Below are positions 8,973-18,148 of a DNA stretch of 64,000 nt, one piece after another. The notes under the pieces are model-generated. The model was not told the origin of the DNA. It made no database searches and saw only the letters and a list, made by a program, of their open reading frames with translations. The number at the start of each line of letters is the position of its first letter. Position 1 is the first letter of the stretch. The DNA comes from Flavobacterium sp. 1355 (GTDB lineage Bacteria > Bacteroidota > Bacteroidia > Flavobacteriales > Flavobacteriaceae). The translations under genes and the position numbers were made by a program. The stretch lies in contig NZ_JAFICC010000011.1 of NCBI RefSeq assembly GCF_017833415.1, forward strand, positions 62,001-126,000, written 5' to 3'.

Positions 8973-9728
8973 ATGTTAGCAAAAAGAATCATTCCTTGTT
9001 TGGATATAAAAAACGGAAGAACCGTAAAAGGCGTTAACTTTGTTGACTTGCGTGATGCCGGAGATCCTGTAGAACTCGCTGAAATATATTCGGCTGAAGG
9101 AGCAGATGAATTGGTTTTTCTTGATATTTCGGCTACAGAAGAAAGACGTAAAACCTTAGTTAATATGGTGCGGAGTGTAGCGGAGAAAATTAATATTCCG
9201 TTTACGGTTGGCGGCGGAATTTCATCAATTGAAGATGTTGATATCCTGTTGAATAACGGAGCTGATAAAGTTTCGATCAATTCATCGGCAGTAAAAAATC
9301 CTCAGCTGATCAATGATCTGGCCCAGAAATTTGGAAGTCAGTGTGTAGTTGTAGCAATCGACGCCAAACAAATTGACGGACAATGGATTGTGCATTTGGT
9401 TGGCGGAAAAGTACCAACTGAACTGAATTTATTTGATTGGGCTGTAGAAGTTGCGGAACGCGGTGCGGGAGAAATCTTATTTACATCGATGGATAATGAC
9501 GGAACAAAAAATGGCTTTGCAAATGAAGCTTTGGCAAAATTATCAACTTTAATCAATATTCCGATTATCGCTTCTGGCGGCGCGGGAAATATGCAACATT
9601 TTGTAGATTCGTTTAAAGAAGGAAAAGCAGATGCGGCTCTGGCTGCGAGTGTTTTTCATTTTAAAGAGATAGAAATCAAAGCTTTGAAAGAGGAATTGAG
9701 AAGAAATGATATTGAGGTGAGGATCTAA
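8973..9728 (+). CDS. hisF: Imidazole glycerol phosphate synthase, cyclase subunit
   Basis: TIM-barrel cyclase that uses ammonia from HisH to turn PRFAR into imidazole glycerol phosphate and [25 protein letters not shown] carries catalytic Asp11, and the second catalytic Asp is in [18 protein letters not shown] and IASGGAG bind phosphate. Length of 251 residues is typical. ATG 8973 follows the repeat spacer by a few bases. Confidence 0.97.
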   Translation: MLAKRIIPCLDIKNGRTVKGVNFVDLRDAGDPVELAEIYSAEGADELVFLDISATEERRKTLVNMVRSVAEKINIPFTVGGGISSIEDVDILLNNGADKVSINSSAVKNPQLINDLAQKFGSQCVVVAIDAKQIDGQWIVHLVGGKVPTELNLFDWAVEVAERGAGEILFTSMDNDGTKNGFANEALAKLSTLINIPIIASGGAGNMQHFVDSFKEGKADAALAASVFHFKEIEIKALKEELRRNDIEVRI

Positions 9729-9731
9729 ATT

Positions 9732-9944
9732 TCAATTTTTATCCCGAAGCTTCGGGATAAAAATCCAAAAAAATAAAATAAAATAAACATAGAGTATAGA
9801 ATCTAAAATCTAAATTCTAAAAGCTGAATAAAATAAACACAGAGTATAGAATCTGAATTCTAAATCTAAATAAAATAAACATAAAGTATAGAATCTAAAA
9901 TCTGAACTCTAAAATCTAAAATAATAGAAAAATCTAAAATAAAA
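9732..9944. repeat. CCCGAAGCTTCGGGA hairpin and about 45-bp tandem repeats
   Basis: A perfect palindrome ATCCCGAAGCTTCGGGAT near 9741-9758 is followed by three imperfect tandem copies of a 42-50 base unit that starts AAATAAACATAGAGTATAGA and ends in TCTAAAATCTAAATTCTAA-type runs (copies beginning near 9781, 9831 and 9869). The spacer is the longest in the his operon. Confidence 0.75.
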
Positions 9945-10541
9945 ATGAATATAGATATCAAAAGCTCACATGGCTTGATTCCGGCAATTATTCAGGATTC
10001 GGAAACTAAAAACGTTTTGATGTTGGGTTATATGAACGAAGAATCCATTCAAAAAACAATAGAAACCCAAAAAGTTACCTTTTTCAGCCGTTCAAAACAA
10101 AGACTTTGGACAAAAGGTGAGGAGAGTGGCAACTTTTTGAATCTGGTAAGTATTAAAAACGACTGCGATGGCGACACACTTTTAATTCAGGCAAAACCTG
10201 TCGGGCCTACGTGCCACACGGGCGCAGATACTTGCTGGCAGGAAGAAAATACAGACAATTATGGTTTTATTTCCCAATTAGAAAATACCATCAAAACCAG
10301 AAGAGAAAATGCTGATTCTGAGAAAAGTTATGTAGCGTCTTTATTTGAAAAAGGAATTAATAAAATTGCTCAAAAAGTAGGCGAAGAGGCAGTAGAAGTT
10401 GTTATTGAAGCAAAAGACGATAACGACGATTTGTTTCTTAGTGAAAGCGCTGATTTACTTTTTCACTATTTGATTTTATTACAGGCAAAAGGCTTTGAGT
10501 TAAATGATGTTGTGGAAGTATTAAAAAAGCGTCAGAAGTAG
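9945..10541 (+). CDS. hisI: Bifunctional PRA-CH / PRA-PH enzyme
   Basis: Fused HisIE. Residues 1 to about 105 are phosphoribosyl-AMP cyclohydrolase with LMLGYMNEESIQKT, TFFSRSKQRLWTKGE, the metal-binding NDCDGDTLL and zinc-binding Cys in PTCHTG and DTCW. Residues about 110-198 are phosphoribosyl-ATP pyrophosphatase with the all-alpha metal motif KVGEEAVEVVIEAKDDN and SESADLLFHYLILL. It closes the his operon, which thus encodes all ten steps of the pathway. Confidence 0.96.
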   Translation: MNIDIKSSHGLIPAIIQDSETKNVLMLGYMNEESIQKTIETQKVTFFSRSKQRLWTKGEESGNFLNLVSIKNDCDGDTLLIQAKPVGPTCHTGADTCWQEENTDNYGFISQLENTIKTRRENADSEKSYVASLFEKGINKIAQKVGEEAVEVVIEAKDDNDDLFLSESADLLFHYLILLQAKGFELNDVVEVLKKRQK

Positions 10542-10567
10542 TTAAAAGAAACAAGAAACACAATTTA

Positions 10568-10640
10568 TGTCAGACTGAGCGAAGTCGAAGTCCTGTCTGC
10601 TGAATCACTTTTTGGGACTTCGACTTCGCTCAGTCTGACA
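10568..10640. repeat. Perfect 26-bp inverted repeat after hisIE
   Basis: TGTCAGACTGAGCGAAGTCG begins a 26-base arm that is matched exactly by the complementary arm ending at 10640, with about 21 bases between. A diverged copy with the same left arm lies at 27762-27836, and a fragment lies after hisG. The hairpin could end his transcription, but there is no T-run, and its recurrence points to a dispersed repeat family. Confidence 0.85.
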
Positions 10641-10708
10641 AATGAGTACGATTAAATATTTGGAAAAATAAAATCTGCCCAAATCTACATCTCATCTGCG
10701 TTCTATTA

Positions 10709-11407
10709 TTACTCCACAAACTCAAAAACCGCAAATTCATCGGGATGGTGAAACCCGAATTTTAAACTTTTATAATCCTGTAAGGCAAGATATTCGGTTG
10801 TATTACCGTAATCAATTCTAAAAGTGTTTGCTTTCCATTTCGTGCCGGTTTTTGGTTTTACAAAATTGCCGTTTTCAACTTTTGCAAGACTTGAGAACGG
10901 TATTTTAATTTCGGTACAAAAGCCTTCCGGCGTAATTTTGCTTATAGCTTCTAGTCCGGCAATAGTAAAATTCATTGCAGTATTCCAGCCTCCACAGCCG
11001 GGAGAAATGCATTTCAAAAGCATATCATAGTTTGTTGAAAAAGCATTCACGCCAATTTCGACATAGTTTTTTCCGTCACCGTCCGGATCTATAAATATTT
11101 CGACCAAATCATCCGTTTCATAGATTTTAGAATCTTTCGGCTGCGATTTTCCAATTATCTTAGAATCCTCAGAACGATAAGCGATATAAAGGTTTTCATC
11201 ATTCCACGAAAGTGAAACAAAGGTTCTTTGTGTTGCTTTATCTCCGGAATTATGAATAACAAACGGACCTGAAAATGGTGTTTTCCAGTCGCTTAAATCT
11301 CCATCAATTATTATTTTATCATTTATTTTATGAACAGGAAATGTCTGGGAATAACTATTTATTTCAGACAGGAATATCAAAATATATAAAAACGAGCTAA
11401 ATTTCAT
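10709..11407 (-). CDS. Secreted CBM9-like (sugar-binding) protein
   Basis: Start set at 11407 because MKFSSFLYILIFLSEINSYSQ forms a signal peptide; the longer frame to 11470 adds an unrelated hydrophobic stretch. The mature part of about 210 residues is a family-9-like carbohydrate-binding domain: IIDGDLSDW, LYIAYRSEDSKI, DDLVEIFIDPDGDG, NYVEIGVNAF and EIKIPFSSL are the usual blocks. No catalytic domain is present. It may bind sugars or act as a dehydrogenase-type surface lectin; the ligand is unknown. It is transcribed against the his operon and the M1 peptidases. Confidence 0.8.
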   Translation of the reverse strand: MKFSSFLYILIFLSEINSYSQTFPVHKINDKIIIDGDLSDWKTPFSGPFVIHNSGDKATQRTFVSLSWNDENLYIAYRSEDSKIIGKSQPKDSKIYETDDLVEIFIDPDGDGKNYVEIGVNAFSTNYDMLLKCISPGCGGWNTAMNFTIAGLEAISKITPEGFCTEIKIPFSSLAKVENGNFVKPKTGTKWKANTFRIDYGNTTEYLALQDYKSLKFGFHHPDEFAVFEFVE

Positions 11408-11524
11408 AAACTGGAAAATTTTAGCTAAAATAAAAAACAATAGTGTATGTAAATACAAATTTTGTAACATAAATTAAAAATGTATACTAATATTATAACT
11501 AATTCAAAACTTAACTTATAACTA

Positions 11525-13180
11525 ATGAAAAAATACTTTGGAAGTGTAATAATAGCTTTTTTAATTGGTTTTACTGCCAATTCTCAAGGACTTATGAATA
11601 AGTCCGAAACGGTTTTCACACATCAGGATACCTTACGCGGAAGCATTACAAAAGAAAGAGCCTGGTGGGATTTGAAATATTATCATCTTGATATTAAAGT
11701 AAATCCGGCAGATAGAACAATCAAAGGAACAAATACTGTTCGGTATACCGTTTTGACAGAAAGTAACAGCATGCAGATTGATTTGCAGGAGCCGATGAAT
11801 ATTTCTAAAGTAACCCAAAACGGTAAGGAACTAAAGTTTGAAAGAGATGGGAATGCTTTCTTTATTACTTTGACTGAAAATCAAAAAATTGGCGATACAA
11901 AAGAAATTGTAATTTCATTTGGCGGTGTTCCCAAGGAAGCCGTTCGCCCACCATGGGACGGAGGAATTACGTGGCAAAAAGACAAAAACGGTAAAGATTT
12001 TATCGCTTCATCCTGTCAGGGACTTGGAGCCAGCGTTTGGTGGCCGTGCAAAGATCATATGTATGATGAAGTAGAAAATATGTTAATCAGCGTAAACGTT
12101 CCCGGACATTTGACAGATGTTTCAAACGGAAGACTTCAAAGTGTCAAAAAAGAAAAAGACGGAACTAAAACCTTTAATTGGTATGTTTCAAACCCTATAA
12201 ATAACTATGGGGTTAATATCAATATTGGAGACTACGTTAATTTCTCTGAAAAGTTTAAAGGAGAAAAAGGTGATTTGGACTGTAATTACTATGTTTTGCG
12301 AGATAATCTGGCTGTGGCAAAAGAACATTTTAAAGATGCACCAAAAATGCTAAAAGCGTTTGAAAGCTGGTTTGGACCTTATCCGTTTTACGAAGACAGT
12401 TACAAATTGGTTGAAGCTCCTTATTTGGGTATGGAACACCAAAGCAGCGTTACGTACGGAAATAACTTTAAAAAGGGATATGGAGGTAACGATATGAGCG
12501 GAACAGGTTGGGGCTTAAAATACGACTATATTATTATTCACGAGTCCGGTCATGAATGGTTTGCCAATAATATTACGTACAAAGACATTGCAGATATGTG
12601 GATTCACGAAAGTTTCACGACATATTCTGAGGCGCTTTTTGTGGAATATTATTATGGTAAGGAAGCTGCGAATGAATACATTAGAGGAATCAGAAAAGTG
12701 ATTTCCAACAAAAAACCGATTATTGGGCATTATGATGTAAATAGTGAAGGATCTGGAGATATGTATCCAAAAGGGGCAAATATTATTCATACTATTCGTC
12801 AGGTTATAAATGATGATGCTAAATGGAAATCGATTTTGAGGGGCTTAAACAGTGCTTTTTACCACCAAACTGTTACAACAAAACAGATTGAAGATTATCT
12901 TAGTGAAAAATCAGGTATAGATTTGAGGCCTGTTTTTGATCAATATTTAAGAACTGCCCAGATTCCAACTTTTGAATATTATTTTAAAGATCAAAAATTA
13001 GTTTACCATTGGATAAATTGCGTTGAGAAATTTAATTTACCATTAAAAGTAAATTTAAATGGTGTTGAAACCTGGCTAAAACCTACAACAGACTGGCAGG
13101 CTGAGAATATAAATGCCGATAAACCAAATTTGACAGTAGACAAAAACTTTTATGTAACAGCATACAACATTACAGATTAA
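11525..13180 (+). CDS. Secreted M1-family metallopeptidase (copy 1)
   Basis: Zinc aminopeptidase-like protein with signal peptide (MKKYFGSVIIAFLIGFTANSQG). The HExxH zinc motif is HESGHEW, and the third ligand Glu lies in the block MWIHESFTTYSEAL 18 residues after the second His, as in gluzincins. YLGMEHQSSVTYGN stands at the site of the GxMEN exopeptidase motif. At 551 residues it has the N-terminal beta saddle and catalytic domain but is shorter than PepN. A close paralogue follows immediately; a rho-independent terminator lies between them. Confidence 0.93.
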   Translation: MKKYFGSVIIAFLIGFTANSQGLMNKSETVFTHQDTLRGSITKERAWWDLKYYHLDIKVNPADRTIKGTNTVRYTVLTESNSMQIDLQEPMNISKVTQNGKELKFERDGNAFFITLTENQKIGDTKEIVISFGGVPKEAVRPPWDGGITWQKDKNGKDFIASSCQGLGASVWWPCKDHMYDEVENMLISVNVPGHLTDVSNGRLQSVKKEKDGTKTFNWYVSNPINNYGVNINIGDYVNFSEKFKGEKGDLDCNYYVLRDNLAVAKEHFKDAPKMLKAFESWFGPYPFYEDSYKLVEAPYLGMEHQSSVTYGNNFKKGYGGNDMSGTGWGLKYDYIIIHESGHEWFANNITYKDIADMWIHESFTTYSEALFVEYYYGKEAANEYIRGIRKVISNKKPIIGHYDVNSEGSGDMYPKGANIIHTIRQVINDDAKWKSILRGLNSAFYHQTVTTKQIEDYLSEKSGIDLRPVFDQYLRTAQIPTFEYYFKDQKLVYHWINCVEKFNLPLKVNLNGVETWLKPTTDWQAENINADKPNLTVDKNFYVTAYNITD

Positions 13181-13198
13181 TTGTAATGGTTTAAAAAT

Positions 13199-13244
13199 CA
13201 AACCCGGTGACTTATTATTGAGTTTACCGGGTTTTGTTTTTTTT
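13199..13244 (+). terminator. Terminator after first M1 peptidase gene
   Basis: AAACCCGGT and ACCGGGTTT form a nine-base stem, followed by TTGTTTTTTTT. It separates the two peptidase genes, which are therefore probably transcribed independently. Confidence 0.8.
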
Positions 13245-13343
13245 ATATAGAAATCACAAAATTCTCAAAAAATTGACAGGATTGTTTACATTTGTTGCTA
13301 ATCAAGTTTGTTTAAAGCACTATTTGTTTCTAATTTCTTAATA

Positions 13344-14999
13344 ATGAAAAAAATACTAGGTGGCACTTTAATTGCCTTTTTAGTTGGTTTTACAGCCAAT
13401 GCGCAGGGACTTCTTAATAAGTCTGAAACTATTTTTACACATCAGGATACTTTACGCGGAAGCATCACAAAAGAAAGAGCCTGGTGGGATTTGAAATATT
13501 ATCATTTAGATATTAAAGTGAATCCGTCAGAAAAAACAATAACAGGTTCAAATACCGTACGTTATACTGTTTTGAAAGAGTATAACAAAATGCAGATCGA
13601 TCTACAGGAACCTATGCAGATTACTAAGGTGACTCAGGATGGTAAAGAGCAGCAATTTGTTAGAAACGGCAATGCTTTTTTTATTGAATTAACCGCTGCA
13701 CAAAAGGTTGGAGAAACAAAAGAAATCGTAATTTCTTTTGGAGGAAAACCAAAAGAAGCAGTAAGAGCCCCATGGGATGGTGGATTGAGCTGGAAAAAAG
13801 ACAAAAACGGAAAAGATTTTGTGGCTTCGTCCTGTCAGGGACTGGGAGCAAGCGTTTGGTGGCCGTGCAAGGATCATATGTATGATGAAGTGGAGAATAT
13901 GCTGATCAGCGTAAATGTTCCGGGAGACTTGACTGATGTTTCTAATGGAAGACTACAAAGTGTTAAAAAACAAAAAGACGGAACAAAGACCTTTAACTGG
14001 TATGTTTCTAATCCGATAAATAATTATGGTGTAAATATCAATATTGGCGATTACGTTAATTTTTCAGAGAAATTCAAAGGAGAAAAAGGTGACTTAGATT
14101 GTAATTATTATGTTTTAAGAGATAATCTTGCTTTGGCAAAAGAGCAGTTCAAAGACGCTCCAAAAATGCTGAAAGCTTTTGAAAATTGGTTTGGGCCATA
14201 TCCTTTTTATGAAGACAGCTATAAACTGGTAGAAGTTCCTTATTTAGGGATGGAACACCAAAGTTCTGTAACGTACGGGAACCAATATAAAAATGGCTAC
14301 TTAGGCCGTGATTTAAGCGGAACAGGCTGGGGATTAAAATTTGATTTTATTATTATTCATGAATCCGGGCACGAATGGTTTGCAAACAATATCACTTATA
14401 AAGATATTGCAGACATGTGGATTCATGAGAGTTTTACCAACTATTCTGAAAGTCTTTTTGTAGAATACTATTACGGTAAAGATGCCGGTGCAGAATATGT
14501 AAGAGGCTGTAGAAAAAACATTCATAATGATGCTACAATTATCGGAAATTATGATGTAAACAACGAAGGTTCTGGTGATATGTATCCAAAAGGAGCCAAT
14601 ATGCTTCATACAATTCGTCAGATTTTAAATGACGATGCAAAATGGAAATCTATTTTGAGAGGTTTAAACAGTACTTTTTACCACCAAACGGTTACAACAA
14701 AACAAATTGAGGATTATATGAGTGCTCAGGTTGGATTGAATTTGAGCAAAGTTTTTGATCAGTATTTGAGAACAACAAAAACCCCAACATTAGAATATTT
14801 CTTTAAAGACGGGCATTTGGGATATCGCTGGTCAAATTGTGTAGACAAATTTGATATGCCTGTAAAAGTCAAATTAAACGGTACTGATGTGGTCTTAAAA
14901 CCAACACAAGACTGGAAAACAGAGAAAATAGCTACTGATAAACCAACTCTGGAAGTAAATAAAGATTTTTATGTCGCTTCTTTTAATATAACTGAATAA
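13344..14999 (+). CDS. Secreted M1-family metallopeptidase (copy 2)
   Basis: Tandem paralogue of the preceding gene, also 551 residues when started at ATG 13344 (MKKILGGTLIAFLVGFTANAQ, a signal peptide); the frame extends to 13308 but those residues precede the signal. HESGHEW and MWIHESFTNYSESL carry the zinc ligands, and YLGMEHQSSVTYGN is shared. The catalytic core is nearly unchanged between copies; the C-terminal 60 residues and the helix after the third ligand (RGCRKNIHNDATIIGNYD against RGIRKVISNKKPIIGHYD) differ most. Different peptide preference is possible but not shown. Confidence 0.93.
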   Translation: MKKILGGTLIAFLVGFTANAQGLLNKSETIFTHQDTLRGSITKERAWWDLKYYHLDIKVNPSEKTITGSNTVRYTVLKEYNKMQIDLQEPMQITKVTQDGKEQQFVRNGNAFFIELTAAQKVGETKEIVISFGGKPKEAVRAPWDGGLSWKKDKNGKDFVASSCQGLGASVWWPCKDHMYDEVENMLISVNVPGDLTDVSNGRLQSVKKQKDGTKTFNWYVSNPINNYGVNINIGDYVNFSEKFKGEKGDLDCNYYVLRDNLALAKEQFKDAPKMLKAFENWFGPYPFYEDSYKLVEVPYLGMEHQSSVTYGNQYKNGYLGRDLSGTGWGLKFDFIIIHESGHEWFANNITYKDIADMWIHESFTNYSESLFVEYYYGKDAGAEYVRGCRKNIHNDATIIGNYDVNNEGSGDMYPKGANMLHTIRQILNDDAKWKSILRGLNSTFYHQTVTTKQIEDYMSAQVGLNLSKVFDQYLRTTKTPTLEYFFKDGHLGYRWSNCVDKFDMPVKVKLNGTDVVLKPTQDWKTEKIATDKPTLEVNKDFYVASFNITE

Positions 15000-15022
15000 A
15001 GAATTTAAATTCTAAAAAATAT

Positions 15023-15072
15023 AAATCCCAAATTCCAATTCCGAAGTTTCGGGTGGAGTTTGGGATTTTTTT
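15023..15072 (+). terminator. Terminator after second M1 peptidase gene
   Basis: AAATCCCAAATTCC pairs with GGAGTTTGGGATTT around an internal CCGAAGTTTCGG hairpin, and a run of T follows. Confidence 0.75.
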
Positions 15073-15092
15073 TATCTAATAAACTCAAAGTC

Positions 15093-15192
15093 TGTCATCC
15101 TGACGAAGGAAGGATCACACAAGAAGCTCGACAAAGATTGAGAAATTACTTTTCGGAATTACTTGTGTGATCCTTCCTTCGTCAGGATGACA
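15093..15192. repeat. Perfect 31-bp inverted repeat
   Basis: A 31-base arm starting TGTCATCCTGACGAAGGAAG is matched exactly by the complementary arm ending GTCAGGATGACA at 15192, separated by about 38 bases. It lies between converging genes. Its perfect arms and recognisable GAAGGAAGGATCACACAAG core suggest a dispersed family; I see no second full copy in this window. Confidence 0.85.
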
Positions 15193-15196
15193 ACAA

Positions 15197-16741
15197 TTAA
15201 CGATTATTCAGTTTTGCTTTCTCCTTCATGATATCAGCAATTTTTCTATTTTCAATTTTACTTTCCAGCCATGAAATAATATCCAGATAAAGAAAAGCTC
15301 TTTTTTCGTAGGTGTTATTCTCCAATTCTATAAAACGTTCCCGCATTTTGATGAATTCCTTTTTGATGTCTGTCGGATAAAAATTATTCAGGTTTCGTAA
15401 GAACTTAATAATTTCTTTTTGAACTTCATGCAGGTTGTTCATCTTAAGCAGGAACTTGTAGGTGTTTTTAAGATGATTTTCAAGATAATAATCTTTACCA
15501 AGCTCATAATGTGCAATTAAGGATAAAAGCCTTGCAAAACACATCAAATCCTCACGCATCGTTAAGTTCTTGTTATTGATTATTTTATCCAGGTATAGAA
15601 TGCACTCATTGTATTTTTCGTTTCCAAAATAAATAGAAGCGATTTTATAATAAAACACCATTTCGTGATGTTCATCAAGATGCTCGTTGTGCAATTTTAT
15701 TTTATCCAAAACCTCAGGAATCAAATATTCACTTTCGGCAAAAGTTCCTTCAAGAATATGAAGATTCAGTTTATTATTATAAACGTACAGAAATGATAGT
15801 GATGCAATGTTATCATTTACAGGAAACTTAGGATTTTCTATTGTTTCTTCTAAAAGCGTCAGGTATTTTTTGAAATTTGATTTATATTTCAGCATATAAA
15901 GCGATTCCAAAAAGTAATGATTTCCTTTTAAGAAAAACACAGGATTCAGGTAAATCATATTTGGATTGTCATAAAAAAGGGTAACCCATTTATACGCAAA
16001 TTTGTAACTGGCCAGAAAATCCTGAACCAAAAAGCTACGCCAAAGGCTGGCATTGTAAAACCAGTATTTCTCACGAAAACCGAATTTGCTTTCATCTAAC
16101 TTTGCAACGTGTCGGTTAAAGTAATCATCAATATATTTATATTCTTCATCACTTTTCACATAACCGGTTTTTAGCATTATTCCGTATAACTGTAACGACA
16201 GATTCGATAATTTGCTTGAAATAGTATTGCGGTAATTTAACTCTTTGGCCTGAACAACCAGTTCATCAGCACGGCCCTGAATACTTCGTGTTATATATTG
16301 TGATTCGATCAGTTTTTCGAATTCTACAATCTCATACGCCATGTATTTTTCATCATTCTCAAGTGCCTGCTGTTTGGTTTTGTCGAGAATCTTTAAACTC
16401 TGTTTATAGAGGCCTTTATTATAAAGTATAACTGCAAAATCTATTTGTTCTCGTAATTGATAACGAATATTCTGGCTTGGAATATTCAGTCGGATACTAA
16501 CTAATATTTGCTTATACAAGTATGATTTTAAGTTAGATAGCTGTACTTTTTGTATTACGCCGCTTTTAAGAATCAGTTTTTCATCATAGTTTTCAGATTT
16601 ATCGAGAATATTAAACAATTCAATAAACTTTGTGTTTGAACTCGTTTCCAAACGACTTGCAAAAATTTTAAACTGCCTTTTTTCAGATTTTGTAAGCGAT
16701 TTTATCAGAACAAATAAGAAATCTTTTTGATGGTTAGCCAT
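15197..16741 (-). CDS. Large helical (TPR-like) protein of unknown function
   Basis: 514 residues, predicted mostly helical, with no signal peptide. The N-terminus (NHQKDFLFVLIKSLTKSEKR) reads like a short helical domain, and the body has repeating pairs of helices with Tyr, Leu and Ala spacing like degenerate tetratricopeptide repeats (for example LYNKGLYKQSLKILDKTKQ and YFGNEKYNECILYLDKIIN). No catalytic motif was recognised. It is probably a cytoplasmic scaffold or regulator. It is a lone gene transcribed away from leuA; its stop codon is only a few bases from the 31-bp inverted repeat. Confidence 0.7.
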   Translation of the reverse strand: MANHQKDFLFVLIKSLTKSEKRQFKIFASRLETSSNTKFIELFNILDKSENYDEKLILKSGVIQKVQLSNLKSYLYKQILVSIRLNIPSQNIRYQLREQIDFAVILYNKGLYKQSLKILDKTKQQALENDEKYMAYEIVEFEKLIESQYITRSIQGRADELVVQAKELNYRNTISSKLSNLSLQLYGIMLKTGYVKSDEEYKYIDDYFNRHVAKLDESKFGFREKYWFYNASLWRSFLVQDFLASYKFAYKWVTLFYDNPNMIYLNPVFFLKGNHYFLESLYMLKYKSNFKKYLTLLEETIENPKFPVNDNIASLSFLYVYNNKLNLHILEGTFAESEYLIPEVLDKIKLHNEHLDEHHEMVFYYKIASIYFGNEKYNECILYLDKIINNKNLTMREDLMCFARLLSLIAHYELGKDYYLENHLKNTYKFLLKMNNLHEVQKEIIKFLRNLNNFYPTDIKKEFIKMRERFIELENNTYEKRAFLYLDIISWLESKIENRKIADIMKEKAKLNNR

Positions 16742-16853
16742 TGTAAAATATAATAATGTAACTTATTGGTTTTTAGTTATTTAATAGCGTATAAATTGTT
16801 TTATGAACAGTATAATTTCATTAAAATGAATTTCGTACTGCGTTTCTACAATA

Positions 16854-16861
16854 TATATTTG
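16854..16861 (+). promoter_or_regulatory. -7 element before leuA
   Basis: TATATTTG matches the Bacteroidota TAnnTTTG element and lies 30 bases before the leuA ATG, which leaves only a short untranslated leader. No clear -33 TTTG partner was found, and there is no leader peptide ahead of leuA. Confidence 0.4.
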
Positions 16862-16890
16862 TTATCAAGATGTGAAATTACATTAAATAA

Positions 16891-18072
16891 ATGAATATGA
16901 ATAGAGAGAAAGTTCAAATTTTTGACACCACTTTGCGCGATGGTGAACAAGTTCCAGGATGTAAGTTAGATACTAAACAAAAATTAGTTATCGCAGAACG
17001 ACTAGACAAAATGGGAGTTGACATTATTGAAGCAGGTTTTCCTGTGTCAAGTCCGGGCGATTTTTTATCGGTCTCTGAGATTTGTAAAATTGTAGAAAAT
17101 GCCACCGTCTGCGGACTAACAAGAGCCGTAAAAAATGACATTGATGTTGCAGCAGCTGCTTTAAAGCATGCTAAAAGACCTAGAATCCATACCGGAATCG
17201 GAACTTCAGAATCTCATATACTCCATAAATTAAATACCACACCAGAAGATATTATCGCCAGAGCAAAATTTGCTGTAGCACATGCAAAAACGTATGTAGA
17301 AGATGTTGAATTCTATGCCGAAGATGCGGGTAGAACAGATAATGCATTCCTGGCAAAAGTTTGTGAAGAAGTTATTAAATCCGGAGCAACTGTATTAAAT
17401 ATTCCTGATACAACAGGATATTGCCTTCCTGAAGAATATGGAGCAAAAATTAAATATTTAAAAGAAAACGTAAAAGGTATAGAAAACGTAATACTTTCCT
17501 GCCACTGTCATAATGATTTAGGAATGGCAACTGCAAACTCAATTTCGGGTGCTATAAACGGAGCGAGACAAATAGAATGTACTATAAATGGTATTGGTGA
17601 AAGAGCCGGAAATACAGCCCTTGAAGAAGTGGTAATGATCTTTAAACAACATCCTTACCTTAACTTAGATACCAACATCAATACAAGGGAATTAAACGAA
17701 ATGAGCCGTTTGGTTTCTGAAAGTATGGGAATGATTGTGCAGCCAAATAAAGCTATTGTTGGAGCAAATGCATTTGCACACAGTTCCGGAATTCATCAGG
17801 ATGGAGTAATTAAAAACAGAGCAACTTACGAAATCATGGATCCGCTTGATGTGGGTGTAAATGAATCGTCAATCATATTAACAGCAAGAAGCGGAAGAGC
17901 TGCATTGGCTTACCGTGCCAAAAAAGTGGGTTATGAACTTACAAAAGTGCAATTAGACATTGTATACATTGAGTTCCTGAAATTTGCCGATATTAAGAAA
18001 GAAGTTTTAGATGCTGATATTCACCAGATTATAGAGGCTGCAAAAATTCAGGACGAATTAGTAAGAAGCTAG
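16891..18072 (+). CDS. leuA: 2-isopropylmalate synthase, short form
   Basis: Condenses acetyl-CoA with 2-ketoisovalerate in leucine synthesis. The TIM barrel shows [13 protein letters not shown] at the N-terminus, metal-binding HCHNDLGMA, and the family signature [14 protein letters not shown]. After the barrel, [11 protein letters not shown] and [17 protein letters not shown] belong to the linker subdomains. At 393 residues it lacks the C-terminal LeuA allosteric dimer domain of the roughly 510-residue enzyme, so feedback by leucine through that domain is not expected. Citramalate or homocitrate synthase activity cannot be excluded from sequence, but the neighbour leuB favours leucine. Confidence 0.88.
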   Translation: MNMNREKVQIFDTTLRDGEQVPGCKLDTKQKLVIAERLDKMGVDIIEAGFPVSSPGDFLSVSEICKIVENATVCGLTRAVKNDIDVAAAALKHAKRPRIHTGIGTSESHILHKLNTTPEDIIARAKFAVAHAKTYVEDVEFYAEDAGRTDNAFLAKVCEEVIKSGATVLNIPDTTGYCLPEEYGAKIKYLKENVKGIENVILSCHCHNDLGMATANSISGAINGARQIECTINGIGERAGNTALEEVVMIFKQHPYLNLDTNINTRELNEMSRLVSESMGMIVQPNKAIVGANAFAHSSGIHQDGVIKNRATYEIMDPLDVGVNESSIILTARSGRAALAYRAKKVGYELTKVQLDIVYIEFLKFADIKKEVLDADIHQIIEAAKIQDELVRS

Positions 18073-18148
18073 TTGAAGTAAGAATCGAATAAAGACGAAA
18101 GATCAAGACAAAAAATAAAAGATTTAAATACATAAAGAACGAGACGTT

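Noticed and set aside
10568..10640. Rho-independent terminator of the his operon
   Set aside because: The stem is perfect but no T-run follows, and the same sequence recurs at 27762, so it is better called a dispersed repeat.
16891..18072. Frameshifted or truncated leuA
   Set aside because: The end is clean, leuB follows after 76 bases, and short LeuA proteins of this length are known in Bacteroidota, so it is treated as intact.
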